Assembly: GCA_004026145.2 (NCBI GenBank) | Contig: CP034991.1 | Coordinates: 12,234,142 to 12,298,141 of the forward strand | DNA length: 64,000 bases | Reading direction: 5' to 3' | Source of the DNA: Takifugu bimaculatus | Lineage: Eukaryota; Chordata; Actinopteri; Tetraodontiformes; Tetraodontidae | Shown here: positions 37,875 to 49,622 of the stretch, piece by piece | Position numbering within the stretch: the stretch's first letter is position 1 | How the letters are laid out: every line of letters begins with the position of its first letter | Translations under genes and position numbers: made by a program | Notes under the pieces: model-generated | Told to the model about the DNA's origin: nothing | The model's database searches: none | The model's input: the letters and a program-made list of their open reading frames with translations, nothing else

Positions 37875-38053
37875 TAAATGTCTTCATTCACTCGATTACT
37901 GCCTACTCTTAGGGCTGGAGAAAGATGAGACAAATCATCTCTGATAGGCTTTTACCTTTTTTAGATCTGTACCCCCCAAAAAGCATCATACTGTAAGTGG
38001 GTGTGGATAATCGAATGCCAAGCAGGAGCTTCCCTGCTGGCATCTCTCTCTAC

Positions 38054-38694
38054 CTGATGCGAGGTCCATCACGAAGGGGCTCCCGGTGGGTGCGACCACG
38101 GTTGGCGCCCTGCAGGGTGCGTCGGTTGGCAGTGGAGTAGTCTGGCTCCAGCTCGTACGGCTCCTCTTCTTCAGGGCCCAAGCTGCGGCGATCATCCTCC
38201 AGGCCGTACGGTTCGGGATGGAAGCGCTCGGGCTGAGAGCGGTTGAGATCCACAGCGCTGTTACCCATGGGGACTTGGGGCTGGGCCACATGGCCGTAGT
38301 CGTCCTTACGGATGGGCAGCGTGTAGCTGTTCTCTGGTCGATAGGCGTTGGGCAAGTAGGGGTATCGCGGTGGGCGGAAGTTGACTCCACGTGACAGGCT
38401 GCCGTAGTTGTCCGTCAAATCCACGTAGCCATCGTGCAGGCCATAGTGACGAACATACTGGCTCTCGGGGGTCTCTGCATACGAATCGTTGTAGGAGTTG
38501 TTGTAGGAGCGCGTGAGGGTGGAGGTTGCTTGAGGCGTGATGAAACGGTCTCCTCCGTTCTTCATGTAGCGCCGGTCGATGGAGTCCGTGTAGCTGCCCA
38601 GTGGGGACGAGCCTTCAGGTAAAGGTAGGCCATCGGGACCCAAAGGGACCTGACGGACCGTTCGCGTGGTCACTGTCTTCACTGTTTTAGTGAC
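38054..38694 (-). CDS. arvcf: arvcf exon: long pre-armadillo linker
   Basis: This exon is 641 nt. It enters in phase 0 after ctgcag and leaves with two bases of an Arg codon (ATC AG, then gtagag). It encodes VTKTVKTVTTRTVRQVPLGP, the most conserved linker motif of p120, ARVCF and relatives. A Tyr/Ser/Asn-rich region follows, with repeated SYNDSYAET-like wording, then DNYGSLSRG, RPPRYPYLP, SQPERFHPEPYGLEDDRRS and the acidic EEEEPYELEPDY. These blocks appear in the same order in human ARVCF. In the family this region is a target of tyrosine and serine/threonine kinases; many Tyr are visible here. It ends RGRTHREPLRDGPRI. The fish version is longer than the human one in the Tyr-rich part. Confidence 0.95.
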
Positions 38695-41600
38695 CTGCAG
38701 AGAACAGCGGAACATGTGTAGCATTCATCATCAGTCAAAAAAATCAAACATCGTATTAGAACAGATTAATACAATATATGAGTATTTTTATTGTTGGCGT
38801 TTAGTTGTTGTCATGCCAACCAAGGAGTCAAGAGTCCGCACAGAACATCCGAAGGTCATCACCAACCGTACCAGTGCCATGTTGAAGAGCCTGAGATCCA
38901 GTGAACCTCAGCTTCCCAAAGCAGCACGCTGCATAGATCTGGACCAGAATGATCCCTCTAGCTCCCTTCATGCTATAGCTCAATACCTCCACTTCTCTGA
39001 CTGCCTCCGAGGATCACTGACAGCATCAGAATTACAGGCACCCCCCTCCCCGCCCCTCAGCCCAACCCTCTCTGAGCTCCTCACCCGTTCAGAAACCAAT
39101 TTGCTGCCCAGTGAATCCTCCGGTGTCTGATAATTGGCTATTTTGTCGGCAGCTATAAATTCATCTTCAAAATTAATGAGCTTGAAAAAAATGAATCCTC
39201 TTCATCTGCGGGAATACAGGTCTGACGCGGCACAGAAAGGGTCCACACGGATGATCTGTGTGGATGCCCTGGAAACAACCCTACCCCCTGACCAGCCTGT
39301 TGAACAGGCCTCCTCTATTTGACTATCAATATCACCATTTAGATTTTAATCACAAATGCAATGGATCCATGCAACAGTGTCAATAAACCATTTTCAAGCA
39401 TTAACCCAAAGAGAGAGGGTGCAACATCACAGGAGAGAAACCTGATTGTTCCACACAGAATCCTCATTAACACGGCTGAAACCAACAGCAATCTTTGCTG
39501 GCCTTGTTTCTTGATTAGACCCCAACTGTGAGCGACATAACGAACCTACTACAACAATGCCAAGGTTCATTTCCATGTTCAAAGTAATTACCCACTAATT
39601 TACATTTGTTTCCGGGGCCCATATTCCTTGGCTTTTCCCGGGGAAAATAAAGATCTCATTTTCTTGAGTATTACTCGCCGCAGCTCAAGTGTGACCTTGA
39701 GAGAGCGCGCTAACACATATCCCTCTGATTCACAGCAGTAAACTGGAACAGAATCCCAACTAGGCCCTTCAGATGTTTGTTTCGTGGACTCAAGAGGACC
39801 ACAAGGACCAGATCTAAACTTGTAGCTCATTGCATCAGCATTATAATAATAATATAGAAATCTTTTAGAGAATAACTACATCTTTTTAAAGGAAGGAACT
39901 CCAAGCTCCCAGCTGGAGCATAATACCAGACTGCTTTTACCCGTATGTGGCAATTTAATCATTTTATTCTATTTTGCCTGTCAGGGCTTGAGAGGAGAGC
40001 ATGATGAATGCAACAGCTCCCCAGCCCAGACAGACCCAGCTGCCTTGTACTAACACAGCTTTTTAAGCAATTTGCAAAGGGCTGCAAAGGGAGCCATCAC
40101 ACACTTTTCAAACATCCTTTGATGTGTTCTCAAGTTCACAAGCCGAGAAACCGTTGCACAAGGCAAGCAGTGATGTGAGAGACCTGGCTCCGCAAAAGGG
40201 CATCTGAAATACGCTGAAGAGGGTAAATAGGGTGAAAAGAGTCAAGATAAATTGGCTGTGTGAATGTGCATATGAACAGGACAACACGACTGTTTGTGCG
40301 TTAGCGTTTGCTTTCAAAGTCACGGTTGCATTGGAAGGTGTTTGGAAGCTCCTGTTAATCTGTTAAAAATGGAGGGAAAGGCAGCAGGCAGCATCAAACT
40401 GGCCAGTTTATGGCTCTGTACGTGGTTTCACAACCTCTGTGGCATTCACTTTATTGAGAACTCAAATGGACGTGGCGACTGAGGGGTTAGTGGGTCTGGG
40501 AGAGCCATGAGAGCGGAAGCTGGGGTTCATTTTAGGACTCAGTAAAAACTCTCTGTGGAGTTGATGGAAGTAGAAATTGTTAGTTTCTCTCTGACAGGAA
40601 GTCTCAGAAGCTGAAAGCAGCAGTGTTGAAAAGCTGATGTTAGAGGAGAAGAGAAGAGGCAGGCAGCAGCAATGGAGAACACGGCAAACATCACACACGA
40701 TGGTTCTTTACTGGTTCTGTCTCAGACGGGATGGAGACCGGAGTGGGGGTCCGTGTCACAGGTCTGGACTTCACTGATAGGTTGTCAATCACCAGCACTG
40801 GGTGGAAAGTGTGGCGGGTGATGGTTTTGACCACCTTGGTCACCTGGAGTTGAAAGGATGAGTAGATGATTTCATTACGCTCTAAAAAAAACCTCCACCC
40901 TGTAATTTTAGCTCAGTAATGGAGGGAAATAACACAACTTGGCTCAGTTTTGAGCTTTGTGTAGAATCTGTCAGCAATTAGAGGGTGGGCTGCACAAGCT
41001 ATTTTTAAATAGGGCTGCTGAAGTAGTAGTGCATAAAAATATGAGGCAGAAAAGCTAAACGGCTCCACCTCTGAGAGTGAAATGTGATATAATACGAGTG
41101 GTATTCCGATCAGCTGGTCTGCCATCGGGAGGAGAGAGGCACTGGATGAGGGCCAAGGAAAAGCACTGCATGCTGGGACAGCGAGACGGACCTGGATCTG
41201 ATTAAGGCCCTCCCTTTGCTCGGGCTTGTAACACATTCAGAGTCCAATTCACTCACAAGTTGAATCGATTGGAAATAGAGGCAGATAATCTGCTATTGAA
41301 AGATCATTTGGTGTTTTCCAAACATCCAATTACACATCCTTTAGCTGCCGCAAATGGCAGGATCTCATTTTTAAGCCATTTTTTGGACTAACGAGAGTGA
41401 TGCAGGTAAAACAGATGGACAGACGTTTACCACAAGGAAAAGTGCTGCCTGTGAATCAAGAGGCGGAGGGAACCTTCTGCATTTATCCCCCAGCAGCCTG
41501 ATTGGGAATAAGGGGTCAAAGGAAAGGACTTTTGGCATCATAGAGAGTGGTTTAAAAGAACAGTTAGTCACAGAAATGGAACTGTGAGAGAATGGAAAAT

Positions 41601-42805
41601 AAAAACGAAAGGACAGAAGATAAAAACAACACATGGAAGTGTTCTAAAAGGGAAAGTGAAAATGACGCGTGGAGGGCTTCCTTTGAGCAACCTCTCAGAA
41701 GGGTCCGGGTCCTCAGAGATGCTGGTTCCAGACATGTACCCTCAACAGTAATCTTCTTTGCTTCTTTGTTTTGGGCAAAAACACCCAGTTGCTTTACAGG
41801 AATGTCCCTTCTGTTCTTAATCAGCAGTCTTTGTTTGGTGTGTTTTACTGCGTGAGTGTGTGATCCCTAAGATGGTGTGTTTACGAGTGTATAAAATCAT
41901 GTGAGTGTGAATGAGGGGTGTGTGTGGCCAATCCTCCTGCAGTAAACAGGCTGTAGGGCGCCGGGCGCCCTGATTAGGGATTAGGTCAGGCTTTTTAATT
42001 ACGGCTCCACCGTCCCCAGAGTAGCAGCTCCATACAGTGCTCTTCACTCTCACTCTCTTACTATAGAGTCCTTTCCATCCCAACCTCAGGCAAAAGGCTG
42101 CAGAGTCTCAAAAGGAGAAGCTTTCAACCCCCAACTGCTTCCTCAGATGTGAGACATTTCCATTTGAAAAAATCTTCCATCAATCCAGTTGGGAACAGTC
42201 TATGCACAGAATGATGAATTCAGCTTCAAGAGGGAGCCATTGTGATTGGATCGACTGCAGGTACTTGAACTCTTCAAAGTGTGAGTGATCACTCCAATGT
42301 GCTAAATGTATATGAACCAAATAAAGGCAACATAGTCCTATGACAAACATGTTGCATGACTGGAAATGAAGACAATTACAGAGAAGAAGAAGAAGCTGGC
42401 ATATTTGGCGTGGGACAAACTAAACTCCAGCAAATTAATTCCGTTGCACGTTGAGAAAAACACGTGGTGGTGTAACGGTCACCTTCACGTTAGCTGATTC
42501 GTCCTTACAGAACAATGATGCGGCACAATGAAGGGACAGCTAACAAAGGCACTTTGAAGAAACAAAAAATTGTGCGCATCACATCAATTAAGCTAAGACT
42601 GGAAGATTAAACCACTTTCGGCTGTAGGATTATGGGATTTTCATTCCTTCATGAAAACAGAGTGGTGCTCGAGTGTGGTGCTGCTGGGAAGGAATAATCC
42701 ATAATTGCAGTTTCAAGAAATACTGAAATGGATCAAACATGGTTTTTATAGCTAAGAGGTGGTGCTTGTAAATGCTAAAACTTGGCAGGAAACGTTGCGT
42801 TTTAC
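38695..42805 (-). other. arvcf: arvcf intron(s) around the candidate cassette exon
   Basis: If the cassette exon 40712..40843 is used, this splits into introns of about 2.0 kb (40844..42805) and 2.0 kb (38695..40711); if not, it is one 4.1-kb intron. On the plus strand an open frame from an ATG at 38813 to a TGA at 39130 has a Pro/Ser-rich end (see findings). No transposon was recognised. Confidence 0.75.
40712..40843 (-). CDS. arvcf: candidate arvcf cassette exon (44 codons)
   Basis: This open stretch lies alone in the intron between two certain exons. It has an acceptor (ccttt-caactccag, then GTGACC) and a possible donor (CCA then gtaaag). It is 132 nt, phase 0/0, so it can be included or skipped without breaking the frame. 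Its translation begins VTKVVKTITRHT, echoing the start of the next exon (VTKTVKTVTTRT, 8 of 12 identical) and the VVKTVT wording of p120. It continues FHPVLVIDNLSVKSRP and ends in a Ser/Thr/Pro-rich part (TRTPTPVSIPSETEP). If the donor is not used, the frame runs six more codons to TGA, giving an alternative terminal exon. I infer an ancient partial exon duplication. I do not recall this segment from mammalian ARVCF. The weak point is the donor, whose last exon base is A. Confidence 0.62.
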
Positions 42806-42964
42806 CTTGGTTTCTGTGCGCCGTGTAGTGCCATCGTCTGAGGTGACCACTGAGACGTGGGAGGTGGGGGTGCCAGGGTCCTCCTCTATGGTGACCGTCT
42901 CCTCCAGCACCTCCTGCGGCTCCTGCATCATGGCCAGCGAAGTGGCGTTAGAGGGGCTCTGCTC
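42806..42964 (-). CDS. arvcf: arvcf exon: linker after the coiled coil
   Basis: This exon is 159 nt, 53 codons, phase 0 at both ends. The acceptor reads ttttcag then GAGCAGAGC; the donor is ACCAAG then gtaaaacg. The translation starts EQSPSNATSLAMMQEPQEVL and contains the family signatures EETVTIEEDPGTPTSHVS and TSDDGTTRRTETK, nearly the same as human ARVCF at this place. It is the acidic, unstructured linker between the N-terminal coiled coil and the armadillo domain. Two adjacent methionines (residues 12 and 13) fall where family members are known to use internal starts, so a short isoform beginning here is possible but not shown. It is the most upstream coding exon I can recognise; the exon carrying the usual start methionine was not found. 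Confidence 0.92.
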
Positions 42965-45900
42965 CTGAAAACACAGAAGACCAAGTTATCATTAAAAAAA
43001 TAAGAGAAATCATCGGAAATACATAGAATTAGAATATATTCAAGCCAATTTAAGATGTTTCTTACAACACCTGTGTATGCAGGTAGGTAACAGTTGTTAG
43101 CAGCTAAGATAAGATATATCGTCATGATGACAGGCCTGTGTGCAAGCACAGAACTCATGTAGAGTAAAAACCATTGCACATTCCATTACATGCACTTCCT
43201 TATCTCAGACTCCATTTTGATGTTATTGCTTTTTTTTAATATCTGCTATTAGTGGACACATACACATAATGAGAATGAGAGCTCTGAGCTTTCCTAGCAC
43301 TCCGATCTGAGTCACTATTTCACTTGAAAAGTTCAATAGTCCCACCTCAGCTCTGAGCACCAGGTGGTAGAATCTGTCCAACATGTGTTTATCCTGTCAA
43401 ATTCACTTTATGTCATCTTCATCTTCCAATTTAACACAGAATCGGGACTCAGAGGCACATCTGTGGTTACACACGTGACATTCTTCCCATTAAAGCTGAT
43501 AATGTCCAAACACTCCACAGGATAGCTACTGCAAATTGAATTAAAGCTTCTTTGAAGAGAAGCACAATCCCTGGAGACTGCTTCTGAAAGGTAGAGTGTC
43601 CACACCAGGTGGACGTGACCACAAGCTCAGGGAGAAATAAGTGAGTGCAGAGTCCAAACCGCACCTGACCCAGCGTGAGACACATTCGCACCCCGCTGAT
43701 GGATAATGATGTGGAGTCAGTGTTAGGAGGTGCAAGCGCACGGCTTTAGCCCGCTGCTGTGCACAAGTGTGACAAAATTACAGCTCTGGTGATGGAGTAA
43801 AGGAAGGAAGGCGCTTGCGGCAATCATCAATAACCAAAAAACAGCGCGGTGCCGTGGGATGGAGAGGGAGGCCAGAGTAATGAAGAGAGGGAGAGCTGGA
43901 CTGGAATGGTGGAAACAAGAGTTTAATTTAAACAGGAGTATGCGAAACTTGAGTCTTTATTGATATATATCAATATCGTATCACACGTGAAGATTATTAT
44001 AGTGGCGTCATCTCTCAATCCAAGATTATTCTGGTTGATGATTTGATTTTTAATTTCTCTCTTCTGTAAATGATTTAAAGACACGGAAAGATTCCTAAAA
44101 AGTGTACATGTATTATGTTATTTGGCATCGACTCATGATCCCAACATACGAAATCCAACAATGACAAACAACAAAGTCTTTCCTCCAATTACAGAAACCA
44201 TCTCAATTTCCAGCCTGGGCAGGCAAAACAACCATCCGAGCGGGCTGATTTTGTCTGACCAGTTACGCCAAGATGGAAGAAGAGAAAGGGAGAAGAAATG
44301 AGCATGAAGAAAAGACTCAGTGTTCAACCACACTGTTCTGTTCTGCTGAAGCAGGCTGCTCGTTTCAGCACCTCCCCAACAGGAGAGGCCCTAACAAGTG
44401 AATAGCTCTCTATTGATTGGCCAGCATCTCACAGGCTTCAGAGCTCTGCAAAGTCCTCATTGATCTGTGGTTCTTCTCGCAGAGCAGCCACAACTTTGCC
44501 CGTTTTATATTCAGGATCTTTTCCTCTATCCCCAACACGCTCAGTCCTCTGAATCTGAGATCCAGAATGGAAGCACACAATCCTGCAACAACAAAACTAC
44601 AAGGAAAGTCTATATAGGTCGAAAACATCTGGCTCTGATTGGTCTTTAGATATGATTCAAAAATTACCCAGGCTGCAGGTACAGTACAGAAAAGCGTCTG
44701 CATATTTATTTACCAGCAAATGTTAGCGAATGCTGATTCAGTTTATTCATGTACTTATGTGCTTGTGTAACACCAAACTGATTTATCTTTCCGCCTTTGA
44801 ACAGTGTTGGGCAAGCACAGTGCATAAATTGCTAGCTCAGCACAAATCTAGTGAATATCCCACCTCTGTGCGCCTGTGCGAGTAAAACTGGGACAAATTA
44901 GCAGCACTGCTATGATGCTTCATTCCTTTGAAGCTCAGTGGGCGAAGTGTGAAGGACAGAAAAAGAGACCGAGCCGCATCACCTTTCACTGAATTAAGAC
45001 CCCGAGCGGGCAGGACAGGAAAGACAGGTATACTTGGAAACCCTCCACTTCCCCGATGCAGCGTTTCGCGTCCATTTTCCTCGCTCCACCTCTTCTGTGT
45101 CTGTGCAGTCAGGGACAGAGTGGTGTTGAACTCAACGTTAAAAACCTTTAAATAAATGATTAAAAGCTGTCTGGCTGGGGGTTAGCATGGCTGCCTGCCA
45201 GTCCCACAGGGAAAACGGAGCTTGTTCTGAGTCAAGGAAAGACAAGAAAGTGCACACTTTTACCAAGGACAGCAGATATGGAGCGTTCTTGTCGGGCTGG
45301 AGAATAAAGTAGCGGAACAGTACGTGCAGTCACTTCAGCTATGGGAAAATGTGTTTTAAAAACACATATTAAAGAAGATAAATGGGCAAAATATGATTGT
45401 AAACAGCTGTGAGCCATCTCCTGCAAAGTATTTTTGAATTTAAATGATCAACCGCGGCTCCTTGAGAGACTAATCGCAACCTTAATGGATTTCTGGGCAG
45501 TGACAAGAAAAGCAGGAGGAGAACGGAGAGATGGGGGACGGAGTGATACAGCCGTGTCAATTAAACGTCCTGCTATCTGCCATCAGTCCACACCCATTCA
45601 TCATCTGTGTTCAATAAGCTGCTCGCTGCTGTCGGAAGATGAGGAGATAGACCGAAGTGATGGAAAAGGAGAGAGTGGTGGCAGATAGGGCTCTTTTACT
45701 TCCACTGGGGCAGAAACAATGAAACAAAACTTCAGCTAGAATGAAGAACTAGTGAGAAAGTGTCCAACTTATGTAAAGGCACTGATGAACTTTCTGGAGT
45801 GAAGTTTAATGTTTCCCCCTCGTTTTAATCAGCAAAGTCTGATGATGATTGACAGCTATGAATTGATTTTCAGGCAGGTAACTGCTAAATACTAAAAACT

Positions 45901-47834
45901 GCAATTTCTTAACGTAACCTCATAAATCTGAAGTCTCCCGTTCAATCACATCCTGATTTCTGGACCTGGCTTTAACTCAGCTGTTGATTAGCTCAGTTAT
46001 AATGTAGCTAATCACCACAGGGAACTCAGTAAATCTTTGATTTGAGCAAAAGACGACATGATTTTTTTTTTAAAACTCCAGAGCTGCCAGAGAGCAGAAC
46101 TTAAATACAGTCGATCTCAGCACAGTTGGAAAAAGCCTCCAGGTTGAAGCGACAGAACTTGTCAGACGGCCACCTGCTCGCGCGTACCAGCAGGACCAGA
46201 GTCACCTTCCTTCATTCACATATATACACACTCACACACACTTTGGTTTGGTCTGACCCCTGTGCGGTGACTAACAGGATTTCACTCAGGAGACATGCCA
46301 GCAATCATTACATGGCTCTTACACAATTAATCCTCCAGCAAAGATCGCCTGGCTAACCTTCAGTTCCTCCAATATCCCATCAGCCCCTCCTGCTTCTACC
46401 ACCTGCCCTCTCAGCAGCTTTCGCGGCAAAGACTCTCATGATGTGCAAAAGTGAAAGAGAAACGGGGAGGACAGTGCAAGAGGGTGACCTGCTGTGAACT
46501 CCAGCCATGTGATCCCAATATTCAGCCAAGTCTCTGCTTGTTTATGGGGTGAAACAGAGGCAGAGGGGAAGTGGAGTAGAGGAAGGGGAACCGGAGTGGC
46601 TGACAATGCGTGGCACGGGCCCAAAGCAGCATGATCTCCCAGGGTTAAAAAAGGTAAATGGGCAGAGAGATAGCCCCATCTCAGTTCAGTCTCACAACTC
46701 ATCGGAAACCCGGCTGATATGATGGCGGATGTGTGGCGCTGACCTTTGATTGTCATTCATCTCCATGATGAATAAGGATCCTTCCCATCAACGGTTGAGG
46801 GGTAAAGCACAAATTTAAACAAATAATGATGGAGGAGGGGGGCCAAGGGCTTTGATGATGCTGTTGGGAATGATTGGCCCTTAATCTCTCCCTCTGTGCT
46901 GACTGATGCCGAGCCAAATCTCAGCTCCTCTCGCTTCCTCCTCTCTTTTATACTTGGCCTCTTGTTTCAGACCTTTTAGTTTTTGCCCACCTCATTTCTG
47001 CTTTGTTTCTTTGCACCAGTGCCCAGACGGAGCACGAGGAAGCCAGGCTGCTTCACAGCCTGGGACTATTAAAGACTGGGGGACACCCTTACAGGACAAA
47101 ACACTGAAATAAAGGACTCACACATTAGCACTGTGAAATGGGCGACAGATGGAAACCCTAACTCGACCCACAGCAACACCTCCATCACTGAAAAAGATTA
47201 TACACACTCACAAATTGGCAGGCAGATGTTTACAACCTTGGATAATTTCTTACAGATGCTCCCAATTATACGTCGTAGAACCAAACTTGTATGCACGTAG
47301 TGCCATATGTTTTATTCATATTTAAAGGCCCAGGGTCAAAAAAGTCGCCCCCAACATGGAGTGCGGGGGAGAAATTCTGGTTGTAATAGTAAGCTAAAAA
47401 CAAAAACATAGGGAGGAGAAACCACATGGAGCCTGTGGAGTTAAAGTAAAACAATGAGCTCCGGGTAGTGGTCAGCCTACATATCCAGGATTTGATTGTT
47501 TGGACAGCGGGTGTAGCCATGAGAGACGGAATGAGGGGGAAACAGAAAGAAAAGAGAATTCAGCAGCACGGAGACAGATTAATGGGAGCTGGTTGGAATC
47601 AGCAGTTGGTGGGTGGTGGAGGGTTTGCTCTGGTGGCTTAAAGCTGCGATCTGGGAGGGATAGGCTGCTCGCCCATCCCATCAGCCTCTGGACCACTGTC
47701 AGCATGATCAGTGCTCCAGTAAAGGTTGGGGGTGGAGGGCTGCATTGTATGGAGGAAGCAGTGAGATGGGCTTTGCCAGGGGCTCAGCTCATAGGAGCTC
47801 AATAAAGGAGGTGAAATGAGGCCATGTCCCCCCA

Positions 47835-48055
47835 TCCACACATCCATTTTCTGTTAACCTCTACTTAAGTCTAATTAGGGTCATGGTGGGGGGAGCTGGA
47901 ACCTCTTGCAGAACTCACCGGGCAAGGAAGGAATACATATTTCTGAGCTGTATACCTGAAGAAAACCCATGAACAACAGGGAGAACATTCGGGCTCTACA
48001 AGGAGGCAAGAGCTGTCTTTCTAAGAGGCACCTGTGCTAACCAACCCAACCCCCC
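47835..48055 (+). mobile_element. degenerate copy of a common fish L2-like/SINE tail repeat
   Basis: Consecutive pieces match a repeat very frequent in fish genomes, in the right order: catccattttct, then attagggtca, ggggagctggaacct, actcaccgggca, gaagaaaacccatg, cagggagaacat, ggctctaca and gtgctaacca. Many substitutions and deletions show an old copy. The family name cannot be fixed by eye. Confidence 0.68.
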
Positions 48056-48076
48056 CACCACCCCACCACCCCACCC
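48041..48076 (-). other. C-rich tract, possible G-quadruplex on the minus strand
   Basis: The plus strand reads ccaacccaaccccccc followed by accacccc units. On the minus strand this is a series of GGGG and GGTGG blocks that could form a G-quadruplex. Confidence 0.5.
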
Positions 48077-49531
48077 ATGTATTAAAGGAAAACCACTCTA
48101 AGCTTCTTAAAAAAAATAACCTGAGACATTAATAGTCCTCGACCATCAGCAAAAAAAACAACCCACTCTACAGCATCACAGCAGTCTGATGCAGTTCATC
48201 ACAATAACTGCTGACTGCTTTTCAAATATGCACTCAGTCAGACGTGATTAACCCGCCTCTGGGAATGTTTTTACGGCTTTGTGCCAACCACCTGGTAAAG
48301 GATTAGGCTCATTTTGTGAGCAATGTTGAGGTGTCAAAGCCAGAGGCGGAGGGCAAACCATGTGATCCCGCCAATTTACTTCTAACCCCTGAAGAGTCCT
48401 GAGATAAGGTGACACAGGATGTATATGTGACGCATAAAAGAGCCCTTGTGCAAACGGATAAATCTATCAGGAGGTTTGAGCTATAACCAGGTCACTTTAT
48501 ATATTATTCTTTCTCTGTCAGATAAAAAAAGAAATGTGATAGTGCTGTGCAGCTTTGCAGCACCGCTCTGCTCAAAAACCCCGGAGTGGTGAATGTGTGT
48601 GAGTCAGTAAATATTTTGTCCTCGTACCCACAAAACACTAAATCTCAGGCTGTGTCTCTATTTTCTCCTGTACACCATTTCACTACCCCTGTTTCTGGCA
48701 TGGAGCCACTTGTCTTTTGCAGGGCAACTGTTCAACTCCACTATCTTTGCTATTTCAGGACCACAGCTAATCTGGTGCTAAATGCAGCCACTGGTAGCAG
48801 AAGCAAGTATCAACATTATTGAACAGAATGACACAAAGCCAAAAAATATAAAAAATTGTATATATTTATAAATATATTTAACATGCGTGGTGCTGTGGCT
48901 CTGTTTGGAGCAGCCAGACATCCAGTTCTTTGTATTTTAAGGACTGTAATAGTCTTCACTTTTGTAGCACAAGTTCAACTCCACAACATACATCTAACAT
49001 ACATCATACATCTATTGACAGCCTCGTCCTCATTTGTTCTTGACGCTCTCGTACATGTTACATTAGAGGGACAGACGTTAAATTACAGATGTCTCTGAGA
49101 TGGAATTATGTTGTTTCTGTTTGACTTATTGATTTATTTATGAAGTTAGATAAGGATAGTGGACTCTGAGCTGTTTGGAGCCACAACTGTTTAGCAGGAA
49201 CGCAGATGTGAGGGGTCATCCAGAGTACACACACACCTCTGCAAAACAAAGACTGAGTTTCCTCTCATCTCCTGGTGTTGGAAGTGTAAAAACCCGTTTG
49301 CACAAAGAGCATTTTTCATGATGAGGTTCACAGTGGTGATAGAGTCACCGACAGGCCACCAGATTTGCAGGTAAAGAACAGCACCACCTCTGGAAAAGAG
49401 CACCGGACACAAATAAGGAGCCAATCACCTCCATGCAGCGCTTAAGATCTGTCATCTGCACCATAGGATAAAAAAGAAAAATTCAGAAAAAACACATGGG
49501 CAATGACAAGTACAGTTCTATGTGTGATTGC

Positions 49532-49534
<3 letters not shown>

Positions 49535-49620
<86 letters not shown>
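49535..49620. repeat. compound (TG)14-(AG)29 microsatellite
   Basis: Perfect TG units run into perfect AG units with no spacer. The AG part is a 58-base pure purine mirror repeat, able to form triplex (H-) DNA. Likely hypervariable in length. Confidence 0.95.

Positions 49621-49622
<2 letters not shown>

Larger units (their letters stand above)
32619..38053 (-). other. arvcf: arvcf intron, 5.4 kb
   Basis: This intron splits an Arg codon (AG|A). It contains a CA microsatellite (35484..35522), an AT-rich tract (35612..35678) and the pogo-like transposon (36946..37874). No other element was recognised. Confidence 0.8.
408..42964 (-). other. arvcf: arvcf gene body (partial), armadillo-repeat catenin
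   Basis: This is the part of the gene visible here, from the first recognised coding exon (42806..42964) to the last (408..535). The protein belongs to the p120-catenin subfamily. From family knowledge it binds the juxtamembrane segment of classical cadherins, stabilises junctions, tunes Rho-family GTPases and can enter the nucleus. Exon boundaries were set by GT/AG sites plus continuity of reading phase; the nine core exons give 1998 nt, exactly 666 codons, with no stop. ARVCF is preferred over p120 (ctnnd1) because the armadillo exons carry the ARVCF wording KNTSGCLR, SSDGAEARRRLRECEGL, DDAGCFGGKKAK and RTEPSKGFELLYQPEVVRLY. Missing are the N-terminal coiled coil (right of the window) and the last armadillo repeats with the C-terminal PDZ-binding tail (left of the window). 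Whether it is the fish a or b copy cannot be told. Confidence 0.93.
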
